Made by a program: the position numbers and the translations under genes. A DNA stretch of 64,000 bases from NCBI RefSeq assembly GCF_030035675.1, contig NC_084481.1, forward strand, positions 230,484,927-230,548,926. The letters run 5' to 3'. Positions within the stretch are counted from its first letter, which is position 1; every line of letters begins with the position of its first letter. Shown one piece after another: positions 1 to 11,793 of this stretch. The stretch is from Rhineura floridana (taxonomy: Eukaryota > Chordata > Lepidosauria > Squamata > Rhineuridae). The notes under the pieces were generated by a model. The model saw only the letters and a list, made by a program, of their open reading frames with translations, was not told the origin of the DNA and did no database searches.

Positions 1-2233
1 AGCATTTTTTTATTTACTGACAGACAGGTATAACACATGTACTTAAATCATTAAAATTAGCTTTAGAACACTTGTATTTTCAGACATGGTTTATGCCATG
101 GCATCTTTCAGTGAAAATACTAAGTTGGGGAAAATGCAGAGGGACCATTTTTTCTGTCATTGTTGAAGATTATTCCATATACAATAGGAGCCCAGCATTA
201 TGCTTCTGAGCAGCATGCTACAATGGATACTTAATAATCTGGATATTTTAGAAAATAACTCTGTGTTCTGGTCTTGTAATCTTACTTGGAAATGTTTGGG
301 TCCTTTGCTACAAGTATTCTATAATGTACAATCTGGGCTGCGTTATGTACCTTTTAAAATAAAAGGTATTGCATAGAGACTTTGTAAGAATTTGTTAATC
401 GTATTATAATTCAATTATAGCGGTAATTTCTTCTAGTATTTGATAAAATATATTAGACAAGGGAGAATCCTTGCAGATCTAAATGAATCCTTCTAGAGGA
501 TCTGCTAAATTAATCAGGACTAGTTCTTGAAATCTTTAGTTAATTTTCAGGAAAGCTTTCATTTAGATATGCTGGATATATATTTAAAACTACATGTTCA
601 TGGAATTTAAAGTAGATGCAACCCTTTTAGTTCAATGGATGCAACATTGCATCGTATGATCAATTACTAACACCAGCTAATTTCCTATAAGCAGGAGAAT
701 TAAGACCATACCTATCTGCTTCTTTCTTACTGCAGATTAACCAGAAGACAAACTTTTTTTTTGAGAACGCTGTTTTAACTATATATGGGGCTAGCCCTTG
801 TTGTTTAAATACCGTATAACTTTTTAACAGGTTGTTCTCTTAACTACATGCATCAGTGGGCTAGCGAGCATTTTAAGTATGTGTTTTTCAGAAGTTGTTT
901 TTATTTGTATACAGCTTCTCAAACTTTATTAAATAGGCTAGAAATTCCATTAGAAAGCACACCCTTGGAAAACAAAATTCCCATAATCATATTGGTTTGC
1001 AAACTCAGTGTCTGCCAGCTTTCTTAAATCTGATTTGTGTTTTGTTGCCCATATTTAGCCCACTGAACTGGGACATAACAAGATTAAGAGGCCAAAAATA
1101 TGAAATTGTGGCTCAGTTCAGATGGCATATACCAAAGCTATGGTTTTTGCTAACCACTGTTCAGAATTTAAGCCATGGTTTGAGCATTCAAATGTACAAA
1201 CTGGTTTAGAGTTGCTTGCCCACTTCTTTCTCTTTGTTCAGCACTCCTTTCTCAAGGTTCAGTGGTCTCCAGATGCAAAGCAACAGCTATAACTGATACA
1301 ACAATGTCATTATACCAAATATATCATAGTTTGCAAACTCACTTCAGGTCATGGTTTCTAATTCTGACCGCTGATTGCAAAGTATGGTCTATCAGTTCAG
1401 ACATCGTCAGACTTCCTCAGTCATTGTTTAATGTGATTTTCAGGTAGCTGTTGTTACATTTTAGCTCTCTCAATAAGAACTTAGTAAGATCAGTCAGAGA
1501 TAAATCTTGATTTTGAAGCAGCTTGTTTTTAAAGGGCTAACTGGTAAAAATGCTTTTCTGAACAACCCCAAAATAGAACCTTGCAGTACTTAAGATGCCA
1601 ATAAACTAGAATTCCAACTTTTAATTACACCTACCAAGAGCAGATGACTTGGCAGGGCTTGTGCTAAAATTTGCTGGACCACATAGGCATAAGGTATAGC
1701 TTAACCAGCAGTGAACAGTGGAATGAGTGCTGTGTGTTAAGTGACTTGCATACATAATTTCTTGTCCTGTCCTGAAAACAAAGGGTGTTACGTATGACAG
1801 ATAATTTCTGTATTTAACTGTGGCTGCCAAATATTTAAAACTGCTGCTGCTAAGCCTTCAACTTGGGTGAGCCAGAATGCAAAATGGATTGCTGAACTTA
1901 TTGTAACATAACAGTACAAATAAGCCTACTCAGATGCTTAAATAGCAAAAATTCATTGTGGAAATGAACTATTGCTTAGACAAAAGATACAGAGAATATT
2001 CTAACCAGAATGAAAACCAACTCTCAAGCTATAATTGCAGCTCTGTTTAGTGTTTTGCAGCTAAGCCAGCTACATCCAGAGCTTACCTTCTTGCCCTTGT
2101 AGAAGAGTAAGAACTGAACCTGCCGTAACACTGCAGTGTTCCATGGAGGTAGTTCATGGCTACATATGGTAAAATACAAGGCGACACAAGAAGAAAGTAG
2201 CACCCAGCCAGTACAGATCAGAGAAGGACATCT

Positions 2234-2556
2234 CTAATAAGCTGGGCTGTGGAGTCGGTACGTCAGACCTTCGACTCCTCTATTTTTCTACTGTCCGTCT
2301 CCTTCATAAATGGCAAATGTATATTATTTATTTGATTTATATTTCGCCCTTCCTCCCAACAGGAGCCCAGGGCGGCAGACAGAAACACTAAAAATACTTT
2401 TAAGACATCATAATAAGACCTTAAAATACATTAAAACAAAAAAATTAAATTATTAATTTTATTTTGAAGTCGGAGTTGGTACATTTCTACCAACTCCGAC
2501 TCCACCCAAAATTGCTTCCGACTCCACAACTCTGACTCCACAGCCCTGCTAATAAG
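2234..2556. mobile_element. hAT-type MITE with 8-bp target duplication
   Basis: The element proper is 2242-2548. Its ends are inverted repeats (CTGGGCTGTGGAGTCGG at the left; the right end reads CAGGGCTGTGGAGTC on the other strand). It is flanked by a perfect 8-bp duplication, CTAATAAG, at 2234-2241 and 2549-2556. Eight-bp duplications and CAGGG-like ends are typical of hAT transposons. The middle (about 2330-2450) is an L2-type 3' tail in reverse orientation, either part of the element or inserted later. There is no transposase, so it is non-autonomous. Confidence 0.85.
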
Positions 2557-4475
2557 AGGCACAATTGGGAATACCTTATAAGGGGGCGGAATCCAGTGTC
2601 TTGTTGTCAGCTGAACTATTCTTTGAAGAAGATCTTGGAAGTTCACAGTAGGTTGGATTTTTTTGGATTAATAAATTCCAGTATACACCTATTAGACTTG
2701 CTCTTCCCTGATGTGGTAAACTACAAGGCTGAAATAAGGATATTCAGCGTGCATCCTCTTTATTTCTGGTCTCTTGACCATAATACGGCAATCATAATGT
2801 ATCCCCTCACCTTGCTATGTTTTAAAATTCATTACAGTTGAATCTGAGCCGTGCGTGTGTGTGTACATCTCTCACTGCTCAGCAAGTTTAGTGTGAACTA
2901 AATGCATGAACAATATGTTTAAAAAACGTGTTGAAAATTGTGTTTTGAGGTGACAGGTGATAGAAAATTCTACGATGACTGATCTGTTACTGTTTTATGT
3001 ATGCATACAATTGCTTCACATGGCAGTTACGGAGTAATTAACATGTATGTGTGACCTATCATATTGGTGTGACAGACCCTAGACTTTTAAGGCCTTTTGA
3101 GTGTCACAGTGCACCTGAAGCCTTAAGGTAGCATTGGTGGAAGTGAACGTTGCCCGTGTAGCTGGAAATGTAAATACCTCTAGAGATAACAGCTCAACCC
3201 ATCCTCAGAGTTTAAGGTGGGCATAACATTGTTAATCACAAAATCTTCTATAGCTTGAAAGTTCAGCTCACTCCCCCTGGCCACCGAAAATCAGCTGGTA
3301 TAAAACAGCTTGATTCTTCTTGACAACCCTGTGATCAGCAGCTTCCCACTCATGGCAGTGCTAGTGGGAATGAAGCAGCTTCATTTGTGTAGGAAGAGGA
3401 GTCTTTAAATTGGGTATTGGGGAAATCAAGAATTTCCTAGATGGGTAGGGCTGTGGACTACCCATGTGGCAGAAGGAAACCATGAAGGGACAGGGGTGTG
3501 TACAAGAGGGGAGATGCTCTAGTTGATGATACTGATTGTCATCAGTATGTGCATGCTTCATAGGCAGGGGTCCACAAATGCAGCTGTCAGCAGCAACCAT
3601 ATAACTTTAATCTGGCAAGGACCTGCCTTGGCACAAAGTGGCATGCAGGCAGGAGCCCATCTGAATTGCAGTGGGCTTCAGAGGCACATGAAAACAGTAA
3701 AATGTCTCCTTGCTTCAGAACACCTCAGGAGCTCCACGTGACGTGAGGCACAGTTTCAAATCCTTTCTGGATGCTGGAAGATTTGAGGAAGTGGCAGTGG
3801 GTCACCAGGAATAATAGCAGTCTACCAAGAGCAGGTGACATTTGTGAATCCCTGCTCATAAAAACCTAGGGATAATGATTTAGAACCAAGATAGCTAACG
3901 GATGCCTTGCAGGCTAAATCAGGGCCCCAGTCTCCTAGGAAACTTTAATCAAGATGTGGTATAAGCTTAGCTCTCTGTTCCTTTTTATAAGGAAAAGCAG
4001 CAAGTCTCTACAAGTGTATTGAATAAATAATTGTTTTTTAAAAAATAGTAACAAGATAACAGATGGCATATGTAAAGCTATATATATGAAAACTGTAATT
4101 ATACACAAGAAAATTATATATGCATATGGGTACACAGAAAGATAAACAGTGTATTATATTGCTACCTTATGTACATTCTTGGGAAAGACCACAACTAATT
4201 CCCCCTGTTGAGGAGACCTTTCCAGAAGTATATTCAGTCATCAGCCCGCATCACCTCCTAGGGTCTTGGGTAGTTCACATTTAAGTAATGCCAACTTTTA
4301 CTATATAATATTGTCTGAGAGATGGCTGGATTGTTCTGATATTCAGCTTACTTTGTTTGCATCCTGTCAATGGAAGAACAGGATATTAAGGAATATGTAT
4401 CACCGTTTGAAACTTACTTATAATATCTTTGTCCATCCTTCCTCCTTCAGAGCACAAGAGAGAAAATGTGGTTCT
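2557..4475. other. Unannotated intronic sequence
   Basis: I see no coding exon, RNA gene or clear repeat here. The short open frames lack similarity to known proteins and are not flanked by convincing splice sites. Composition is AT-rich, with a particularly A/T-rich block at about 3990-4140. Confidence 0.5.
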
Positions 4476-4479
4476 TCTC

Positions 4480-4622
4480 CCCCGTGCCCTCTTTTTTTTA
4501 TTATTAAATCCTTGCAACAACCCTGAGAGAGAGGTTAGCCTGAGAGTATGACTGGCCCCAAGGTCACCCCATGTGCTTTGTGACTGAGTGGAGATAAGAA
4601 CCCAGGTCATTCCCAATACTCT
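4480..4622 (+). repeat. MIR-like tRNA-core SINE fragment
   Basis: The order of words is that of a MIR: CAACAACCCTGAGAGA, then an 'AAGGTCACCC' core, 'GGAGATAAGAACCCAGGTC', and a run toward a final 'ACTCTG'. The copy is old and diverged. It lies about 260 bp before the NAA30 last exon. Confidence 0.6.
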
Positions 4623-4880
4623 GGGAATTGTTGTAGATTTGAACCTTGATTCCACTTGAACTGACAAAGTGATTTCTGGGACAATTCTGGGATTTTCTGT
4701 GGTGACATTCCTATTCAAGAGGACTTCTAGTTACAGAGAATTTGGAATTGAAATACAAAACTGGATATATATTAATCTGATTAACATGATAGTTTTCTGC
4801 AAACTAAAATTGGATTTGTTCTTAGCAAAGTTGCAGAAGAATGTTACACTCCTTGAAAAATTTATTACCTTCTTTTGTAG

Positions 4881-5018
4881 GTTGTCTTGGAGACTGAAAT
4901 CACAAACAAGTCTGCATTGAAACTTTATGAAAACCTTGGCTTTGTGCGAGACAAGAGGCTGTTCAGATACTATTTAAATGGAGTTGATGCACTGCGTCTT
5001 AAACTGTGGCTGCGTTAA
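4881..5018 (+). CDS. NAA30: NAA30 last coding exon (NatC catalytic subunit, C-terminus)
   Basis: The exon encodes the last 45 residues of N-alpha-acetyltransferase 30 and a TAA stop at 5016-5018. It starts in phase 0 right after TTTTGTAG with [20 protein letters not shown] and ends [11 protein letters not shown], essentially the vertebrate NAA30 C-terminus. NAA30 is the catalytic subunit of cytosolic, ribosome-associated NatC (with NAA35 and NAA38), which acetylates N-termini beginning with Met followed by a hydrophobic residue. The N-S-A-L-x-L-Y-E-x-L-G-F segment is GNAT motif B, which helps form the acetyl-CoA pocket. The rest of the GNAT domain lies upstream, outside the window. No defect is seen. 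The gene converges on CCDC198, matching the amniote order NAA30-CCDC198-SLC35F4. Confidence 0.97.
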   Translation, partial: VVLETEITNKSALKLYENLGFVRDKRLFRYYLNGVDALRLKLWLR

Positions 5019-6690
5019 TAGGAGGCCATCATTGCCCCAAGGACCCCCCAATCAGCCTGGCAGCGGCGTCCTTTGCATGCAATGCAATTTGTGTGAAATT
5101 GCTTTGCAGGTGGACAGAAAAACTTCCATGCAGCTCTTCTCTGTGAGTGTCTCATCGAGCGTCGCACCTAAATCGTTGCACTGTGTGGCATGGCGCGTCT
5201 TGTTCTGAATTTACAACAGGTTGTTTCAGACTTCAGATCCTCTTCATAACCAGGAAGATGTGCCAGTAGTTAGCTAAGATCCCTTCTTTTCATTTGCAAG
5301 TCTACTGACTCCTGTTATATAAGATGGTGAACATTTTATCCAAGAACCTGTGTTTGTGGAACACAAGTTTGTTTTGGTTCCTGAGAGAAAAGATAAGCCA
5401 ATGTAGATTGTAAAATTCTATAAGTATACTAACATTTCATACAAAACTCACCATAGTTTTTTTTTTTCCTGGGGAAAATAAAAACTGCTTCAATTTTAGG
5501 TTTTATTTTTCAATATTGAACTTTCCATTCTTAAATATTGGTACCTCAGTGATTAGTGGATGAAAAAATGTATTGTAGGGTGGGGTGTGTGTTACATCGA
5601 GTAACGGTAACAATAAAATTGCGTCTGCCAGTGCCTGTATAGATACGTATATTTGTCTCCACCGCTAACTTTTGAGTGCATGCTTTTCTTGATTTTTGTC
5701 TTTGCAAGAACGGCTTTTATTTAAATTCTGGATTTGATAATAAATTATTTCAGTTATCATTTGGAAACTTCTCCCTGGTGAGGGCTTAAAAAGCCTGTCT
5801 CTTATAGCAAGAAACTTTTTTTAAAAGAAAAACCTTGAGTAGCTGCTAAAAGGGAGTCTGATGCACTTTTTCCTTTAAAGAGAGTGAGGGATCTTTTTAA
5901 AAACAAAACAGCAAATTAATGTAAATTGGATTGATTTGTTATTTAATCAAAAAATATAACTAGAATAGCTAAAGAACCATTTTAAAGCTGTTGGGACAAC
6001 TTAATTTTGATTTGGATTGATATTGCTTTGCTTCCATGTTCTAAAAATGTTTCAGTATTCAGTTCTTGGTCTTGAAAATAAATTTAAAGTTGCACCGTAT
6101 CCATTTTTAAGCTGCTTTCATGTTCTCTACATTTTTACAAAAGCCAAAACTCTTGCTGTTTTAATTTTCTTCTGAATAATTTGGTAGAGATGTGTCCAAA
6201 GCTTGATTTGGAACCCCCCCTTATAACATCGGTTACATAGGCTTGTTAAAACGAACGTCCTTTTTCAGCAGTTACACAATGTGTACTTCTGTCTGTCAGT
6301 GCAATATGTAAAGCAAATCATTTCTTTTTGGCAGTTCAGCAATGACAGCATTGGTATAAATAAAAGCAAAACATTAAAATTGCCCTAGATGATTCATGGA
6401 AAAATAAATAGCTTCCTTGTATCAAAAGGAAATTTTTCAGAATTCAACTTTGCCTTACTGTGTTGTATGTTAAGGATTCAACCTGTCATTTTATTTTTAT
6501 AATGGTTTGAGTTAACTGTACAGTTGAGAGTACCTGACTTCCAGTCACCCTTTGGAGAAGGAAGACCCATTCTGGACAGCTTAGTAAGTTTAAAGGAAGG
6601 CCCATCCCTATTTTGCACAGACTGAGCATCTCCCCCCCACTATGTATAAGTTGTGAACTGTATTTGGGAAAAATAAAGGATTTTAATTTA
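5019..6690 (+). other. NAA30: NAA30 3'UTR (probable extent)
   Basis: This is AT-rich, repeat-free sequence directly after the stop codon. AATAAA hexamers lie at 5612-5617, 5739-5744, 6077-6082 and 6672-6677, so alternative polyadenylation is plausible. NAA30 has a long 3'UTR in mammals. The 3' end is inferred from the last hexamer and from repeats resuming after about 6980. Confidence 0.55.
6672..6677 (+). terminator. NAA30: Candidate distal poly(A) signal of NAA30
   Basis: An AATAAA hexamer, the last of four in the repeat-free block after the stop codon. It is a candidate only, because no transcript evidence is available. Confidence 0.35.
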
Positions 6691-6983
6691 AAACTGACAC
6701 TTCTCTTTGGATAGAATTTGTGTGACTTGCCTCCCCCCTCCCATTCCCTGCCTACATGAATCATGCCTTAATTTGCAGCTCTTTACTACCTAGAGCGAGT
6801 GCCCTGTTGGCAGGCCAATGTGCCGTGTTTGCTGTAGCAGCACTTAACATCCTATTGTGCATCAGCAGACGTCTTCATCCATGCCAAGGTAGTTTTGCCT
6901 AGCTATCAACGATTGTGCAGGCATGTCACCGTGACTGATAGGACCAAGAGTTTGGGCAGTGGGACCTAAATGAATCCTGTAAT

Positions 6984-7160
6984 TACAGTAGGGCCCCGCT
7001 TTTCAGCGGCCCGCTAATACGGCAGCTTTCAATTAGAGTAAGGCCCCTCTCATACGGTGCTTGTTCCGCTTTTACGGCGTTTTTTGGGTGTCAGGCACCA
7101 TTTTATTGATGGAGTTCTGCTTTTCTGTGGGTTTCTCTTTTAGGCGGGGGCCCTACTGTA
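6984..7160. mobile_element. Tigger/mariner-like MITE
   Basis: The element is 6986-7158 (173 bp), with inverted ends CAGTAGGGCCCCGC and GCGGGGGCCCTACTG and TA on both sides (6984-6985, 7159-7160). A TA duplication and CAGT-type ends fit the TcMar/Tigger group. There is no coding capacity. Confidence 0.8.
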
Positions 7161-7317
7161 CATAATAATTGAAACCTCTTTTTGTTAATTGCTTTTCCCC
7201 ATATGTTCCTATGCTGCTAAAAGTTGAAACAAAAACGGTGGTAACTAGAATATGTGGAGTGGTTTCCATGTGCACAATAAGTGTATCCATACACCATTTT
7301 TTCATGGGACTGTCTCC

Positions 7318-8212
7318 TAAATATAATTTATTTATTATTGAATTTATTAGTCGCCCATCTGGCTGGCTGTCCAGACACTCTGGGCGACGTACAAAATAGA
7401 CATACAAATACATTAGACATTAAAAATCTGAAAACAATGATAATAAAATCTAGCCCACCCCAAAAGCCTGCCTGAAGAGCCAGATCTTCAAGGCCCGGCA
7501 GAAGCTCATCATAGAAGGCACATGGCGGAGATCATTTGGGAGGGAGTTCCACAGGGTGGGGGCCACAACTGAAAAAGCTCTCTCCCTAGACCTCACCAGT
7601 CTGGCTGTTTTTACTGATGGGATGGAGAGGTCTTTTGAGGCTGATCTTGTTGGGCGGCATAACTGATGATGCTGGAGGCGCTCCTTCAGATAGACTGGGT
7701 TGAAACCGTGTAGGGATTTAAAGGTCAAAACCAACACCTTGAATTGGGCCCGGCAAGCAACTGGTAACCAGTGCAACTCTTTTAGCACTGGAGTGACGTG
7801 ATCTTACCGGCGGCTGCCTTTAATCAGGTGTGCTGCTGCGTTCTGTAGCAGTTGCAGTTTCCGGACCGTTTACAAGGGTAGCCCCATGTAGAGCACATTA
7901 CAGTAGTCTAGGCGAGAGGAGACCAGGGCATGTACCACCGATGGGAGCAGATGATTGGGAAAGTAGGGGCATAGCCTCCATATCAGATGGAGCAGATACA
8001 GCGCTGCCTGGCTCACAGCCGAAACCTGAGCTTCCATGAACAGCTGGGAGTCGAGGATGACCCCCAGACTGCAGACCTGGTCTCTCAGGGGCAGTTGTAC
8101 CCCATTGAGCACCAGGTCCAAATCCCCCAACCTTCCCTTGTCTCCCACAAACAGTACCTCAGTTTTGTCAGGGTTAAGCTGCAGCTGCCATATAAATGAT
8201 GCACGGCCTAAA
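7318..8212 (-). mobile_element. L2-type LINE, 5'-truncated
   Basis: The minus strand encodes C-terminal reverse transcriptase/LINE pieces in two frames. One (7450-7788) has ELHWLPVACRAQFKVL, then RAFSVVAPTLWNSLP. The other (about 7870-8148) has VCSLGVILDSQLF and SRLDYCNVLYMGLP. These are hallmarks of the L2 clade. The frame changes between them, so the copy is broken. Its 3' tail is the low-coordinate end near 7320 (TTATTTATTATTGAATTTATTA). Confidence 0.8.
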
Positions 8213-8690
8213 GTTTAATAATGGTGGTTATAGCTTTTGCTCCTAAATGTTCTTTCTATCCTCTGTTGACTTAAGGGATGTTGGTTTAAGACAGCATAAC
8301 AAGGTGGAAGCCTTAGGGAATGGAGAAGTGAGTACCCTGAAGAGGATGTTGTCCTGCAAAATGGCCAATCTCCTGAAAGGGGGGGGGGAGCAGGCAGAAA
8401 ATGTGGTCTAGGAAATAATTTTATTCCAGGTGGACAAGTGGCTGGTGATCTTTAGTTGTGTAAGACGTAGGAAGGGGACCACCTCCCATTTTATCACATA
8501 GCTGCAATGTTTTCCATCAAGGCAATGCTTGTCACAACAAACTCCAATTTACCTCTTGGCAGTTCTCTGTTTTCACCATATCCACCATTGAAGTTGCCAA
8601 CTTATAATCAGGCTCATAACCTCATCAACAGGGATGCCATAGGTACTAGCCAATATGTGTAGCAGGAGTGGATGGCATCCAACGAAACAG
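8213..8690. other. Unannotated intergenic sequence
   Basis: I see nothing convincing here beyond a short G-run near 8378. Confidence 0.4.
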
Positions 8691-8699
8691 GATGATTGG

Positions 8700-8965
8700 G
8701 GGGGGGGGGACCCAGGATGGCAGAAACAAAAAACGTAGATGATGAAGTTCCAAATGGATTTATTAAAAATAGTAAAGAAAATATGCCCAACGCGTTTCGG
8801 ACAGACAAATCTCAGCCTTCGTCAGGGGCGAATGTAGAATCTGTAAAGTCATTCAATAGTAAGATAATACAAATAAGGCAAATAAACTACAATTCTGCAC
8901 ATAAAAGTGAATCACGGTGTCGTGAAAGTTGTGTTTTATTAATGGGAAAATGCTATATTCCGAAT
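8700..8965. repeat. Unclassified repeat-like block with AACGCGTTTC motif
   Basis: A 150-residue open frame (8696-9148) starts here but has no recognisable domain. The block carries CCAACGCGTTTCGG followed by CCTTCGTCAGGGG. A second locus at about 57757-57812 has the same AACGCGTTTC word and CCCCTGACGAAGG. The pairing suggests an old interspersed repeat that I cannot name. Confidence 0.4.
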
Positions 8966-8984
8966 TGTGGAATGATCTTCCTGA

Positions 8985-9243
8985 CGAGGCACGCCTGGCG
9001 CCAACACTGTCCTTTCGGCGCCAGGTTAAAACTTTTCTCTTCTCCCAGGCATTTTAGCATTTTAGTATTTAGTATTTTAATATGTGTTTTTGTCTGTCTT
9101 AAAATGTATACAATTTTGAGATTTGGATGTAGTTTTAAAATTGTTTAAATATGTGTTTTAATTGTAGATGGAAGTTTTAGTCTGTACACCACCCAGAGAG
9201 CTTCGGCTATGGGGCAGTATAGAAATTTAATAAAATAAATAAA
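8985..9243 (+). mobile_element. L2-type LINE 3' end
   Basis: The copy has the standard L2 3' layout: '...TTTTCTCTTCTCCCAGGCATTTTAG', a T-rich stretch, 'CACCCAGAGAGCTTCGGCTATGGGGCAGTATA', then AATAAAATAAATAAAT. It is heavily 5'-truncated. Confidence 0.7.
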
Positions 9244-10228
9244 TATCAGGGAGAACAGGGCCGATTACTCTTTATGATGCTCTGGAAACCTAGGAGTTGA
9301 AAATAGAGCTGAATTCCAACTGTGTGTAAGGTGAAGAAAAATGGACTAAGAGGCACTTGTGGTTAGCAAAATCATTGGCTTCCCTCGGACTCCAGGGCAG
9401 GATCTCCGGCATTTTCTGCTACAGTGCCAGTTCTAATGAGGCAAGGGCAAGATTAGGCCCATCCACAGGCCGTCATCAACCAAGTATAAGCAACTGATCC
9501 CAACAATTTGGGAGGCAGAACTGAAAGAGGACGAGGAAGAGTAGCTCTCACACCGTTCCAACATGGTAAGTTATCTTGGCCATCTAAAACATTTAGCCAG
9601 AGAGGTCTCTTATCTGATGAGAGTCCCAGTTTCTGGCTTCCTTCACAAAGTGTCGGGTTGCTAATACCCTTTGCAAGGAAAGGGAATATTTCCTTAAGGT
9701 TAGACGTTAAGATACTCATTTATTGATTTGCTGACACATTCTCTTTCCAACAGCCCTGGAAAGAAAATAAATCCTGTCTTTCACTTTTGGACAGTTACTA
9801 TGCCATTGGTTTATTTGAACCAGGTTTGTAGCGAGCCTAAATGTTGGGGGGGGGGAGCAAAAAAGGGGCAGAAAAATATATAGTAAATTTATGTATTCTT
9901 TGTAAAAAAAAAAAATTGAGAGAAAAAGTTTAGGGGGGAAATTTAGGGAGAAACTTTTTAGCCACCCTGCCCCCCAACTACAGGCCTGACTTGAGCCAAG
10001 GCAGAATGTTGAGACTTTCCTTTAGTTCCTTACCTGGGGGAGGCAGATCCCTGACCCCAGGGGTGGAAGGGGCAGCTCAGGAAGTCATGAACGCATAGAT
10101 ATGCCTGGAGGTATTTGCCAGTATTTCAAAATTCTGTGCTAAATATCTTAATTTCTTCTACCAATTGGAGATTCATGAGCAGTCTAGTTGAGATTTATGT
10201 ACACTGCGACCTTTTAGCTCAGAATTGT
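9244..10228. other. Unannotated intergenic sequence
   Basis: No exon or well-defined element is seen. Homopolymer runs (G-run near 9846, A-run near 9905) suggest decayed insertions. Confidence 0.4.
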
Positions 10229-10305
10229 CTACGCTGACAGGCAGGCAGTGGCTCCCCAGGAATGGAAGCTGGGATCTATTGCTTGCAAAGCAGATGCTCT
10301 CTCGC
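10229..10305 (-). repeat. tRNA-derived SINE fragment (CR1-tailed type)
   Basis: The words GGGATCTATTGCTTGCAAAGC and 'AGATGCTCTCTCGCTGAGC' are the reverse complement of the tRNA-like head seen more fully at 51348-51535. Only the head region is preserved. Confidence 0.5.
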
Positions 10306-10309
10306 TGAG

Positions 10310-10485
10310 CAACCTCTTTAACTGCGATGGCTTCCCCCTCCAAGAAACCTGGGAACTGTAGTTTGGTAAAGAGGTGACGGGTCTCAGAGGTCCCTCACCC
10401 CCGCCCTCACTGAGCTGCAATTCCCATTGATACCTGGGAAGACGGAATGACTAGTTTAAATCTGCAGTGTAGGTGCACTGTCACA
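10310..10485. repeat. Palindromic MITE fragment (GGGAACTGTAGTTT family)
   Basis: Phrases such as ATGGCTTCCCCCTCCAAGAA, 'CCTGGGAACTGTAGTTTGG' and 'GAGCTGCAATTCCC' match the better-preserved copies at 15862-16190 and 28415-28905. Confidence 0.5.
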
Positions 10486-10486
10486 G

Positions 10487-10590
10487 CGATGGTGGCCCTC
10501 GAGGTGCTGATGGACTCCCATCACCCTGACCATTGGCCATGCTGGCTGGGGTTTGCCAGCATCTGAAAGGCCACAGGTTCCCTGCACCTA
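10487..10590. repeat. Palindromic MITE (CCATTGGCCATGCTGGCTGGGG family)
   Basis: A short element with ends that read as inverted repeats (GGTGGCCCTCGAGGTGCTGA and GCATCTGAAAGGCCACAGG) around a CCATTGGCCATGCTGGC core. Related pieces recur at about 15320, 19560, 24370, 25520, 36840, 56010, 61832 and 61965. Confidence 0.6.
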
Positions 10591-10773
10591 TGTTATAACG
10601 TAAGAAGAGCAGAGGGAGCCCCCAGCTGACGAAGCGTCAAGGCAAGTTAAGCAGCAGAGCGAGTTCGGCAGCAGGGCGAGGAGGCCAGGGCCCGCCACTC
10701 TGCCCGTCAGTTCCCTGACCTCAACTAAACCACAGTCCCCAACCCATTAACGTAATAAACCTTAAACAAAACT

Positions 10774-11675
10774 ATGCAGGTAAGAAGGCAGCAGGGGTGT
10801 GGGGGCTTTCCAGTGTTTTGCACCGCCTGCAGCATGTACGACTATATGCCTGTTGGACAGAAGTCGTGGGTGTGCTCTCGGTGCAATGAGCTCCTGGCTC
10901 TCCGGGAACGACTTCATTTCCTTGAGGCCAAGGTGGCTGACCTGGAAAAGCTCAGAGAGGCAGAGAGGTGTGTGGAGGAGGCCTTCAGACACACTATAGC
11001 TGTGTCCCACTCCAAGGATGATAGCTCTCCTGCTATCATGGAGAACGATGGTCTCGGGAAAGGAGAGCATCCAGCTGAGGAAGAGGGAAACGATCCCTTA
11101 GAAGGGACCCATTCCTTGGGGGATGAGCAGCTGTCCTCTCGTGCCAAGGATATATCTCCAGGGCGTGGAGGGATCCTTGTAGTGGGCGACTCGATCATTA
11201 GGAATATAGACAGTAGGGTGTGTGATGGGCGTGTAGACTGCAAGGTGATTTGCCTGCCTGGTGCGAAGGTTGCGGATATCGCCCATCGTTTAGATAGTTT
11301 GGTAGACAGTGCTGGGGAGGAGTCAGTGGTTGCGGTGCACGTTGGCACCAATGACATGGGGAAATGCAGCCGTGAGGTCCTGGAAGCCAAATTTAGGTTG
11401 CTAGGTAGGATGCTGAAAGCCAGGCCTCCAAGGTGGCTTTCTCTGAAATGCTACCGGTTCCATGCGCAGGACCAACCAGACAGGCACAGCTTTGCAGTCT
11501 CAATGCGTGGATGAGATGATGGTGTCGGGTAGAAGGGTTTGGATTTGTTAGGCACTGGGGAACATTTTGGGACAAGCCGGGCCTGTACAAAAGGGACGGG
11601 CTCCACTTGAACCAGAATGGAACCAGACTGCTGGCACTTAAAATTAAAAAGGTAACAGAGCAGCTTTTAAACTGA
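10774..11675 (+). pseudogene. CR1 ORF1 (zinc-binding + esterase domain), interrupted
   Basis: ORF1 is an RNA-binding/accessory protein of CR1 elements. The first open part is 246 codons (10774-11514). Residues 16-37 hold a C-x2-C...C-x2-C zinc-binding pattern (CTAC, CSRC), followed by a leucine-rich coiled-coil stretch (about 38-70). An SGNH-type esterase domain follows, with the nucleophile block GDSIIRNID at 138-146 and VAVHVGTND at 186-194. Near 11425-11435 the frame shifts: the continuation in another frame carries the usual ORF1 end (WGTFWDKPGLYKRDGLHLNQ, then LLALKIK), finishing at a TGA at 11673-11675, and it also has an in-frame TGA at 11517-11519. The protein is therefore not made whole by this copy. 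Confidence 0.85.
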
Positions 11676-11793
11676 CTGAGGGGGGAAACCTGACAGGAGC
11701 TGAGGAAGGTCCGGTTCGGAATAAACCTCCCCCCTGGGATAAAAACCAAAGAAATTATGAACTTTAAAAGGGGTAGGCCTAGAAGTAGGCATT

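Larger units (their letters stand above)
1..4880 (+). other. NAA30: Last intron of NAA30 (partial)
   Basis: This is intronic sequence ending in a clear 3' splice site: a T-rich tract followed by TTTTGTAG just before the coding exon at 4881. No earlier NAA30 exon was found; I looked for the GNAT core segment that precedes the last exon and did not see it. The stretch is AT-rich and mostly without recognisable repeats. Exceptions are the hAT MITE at 2242-2548 and a MIR-like SINE near 4480-4622. The region around 980-1450 has repeated TTTGCAAAC-type words and may be a decayed MITE. Confidence 0.75.

Noticed and set aside
1-4880. An earlier NAA30 exon
   Set aside because: I looked for the GNAT core (NLVKKAIYAMV-type) before the last exon and found no match with splice sites.
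7450-7788. A reverse-transcriptase-related host gene
   Set aside because: It is part of a broken L2 LINE.
10774-11514. A host esterase or zinc-finger gene
   Set aside because: It is CR1 ORF1; ORF2 and the CR1 3' end follow directly.
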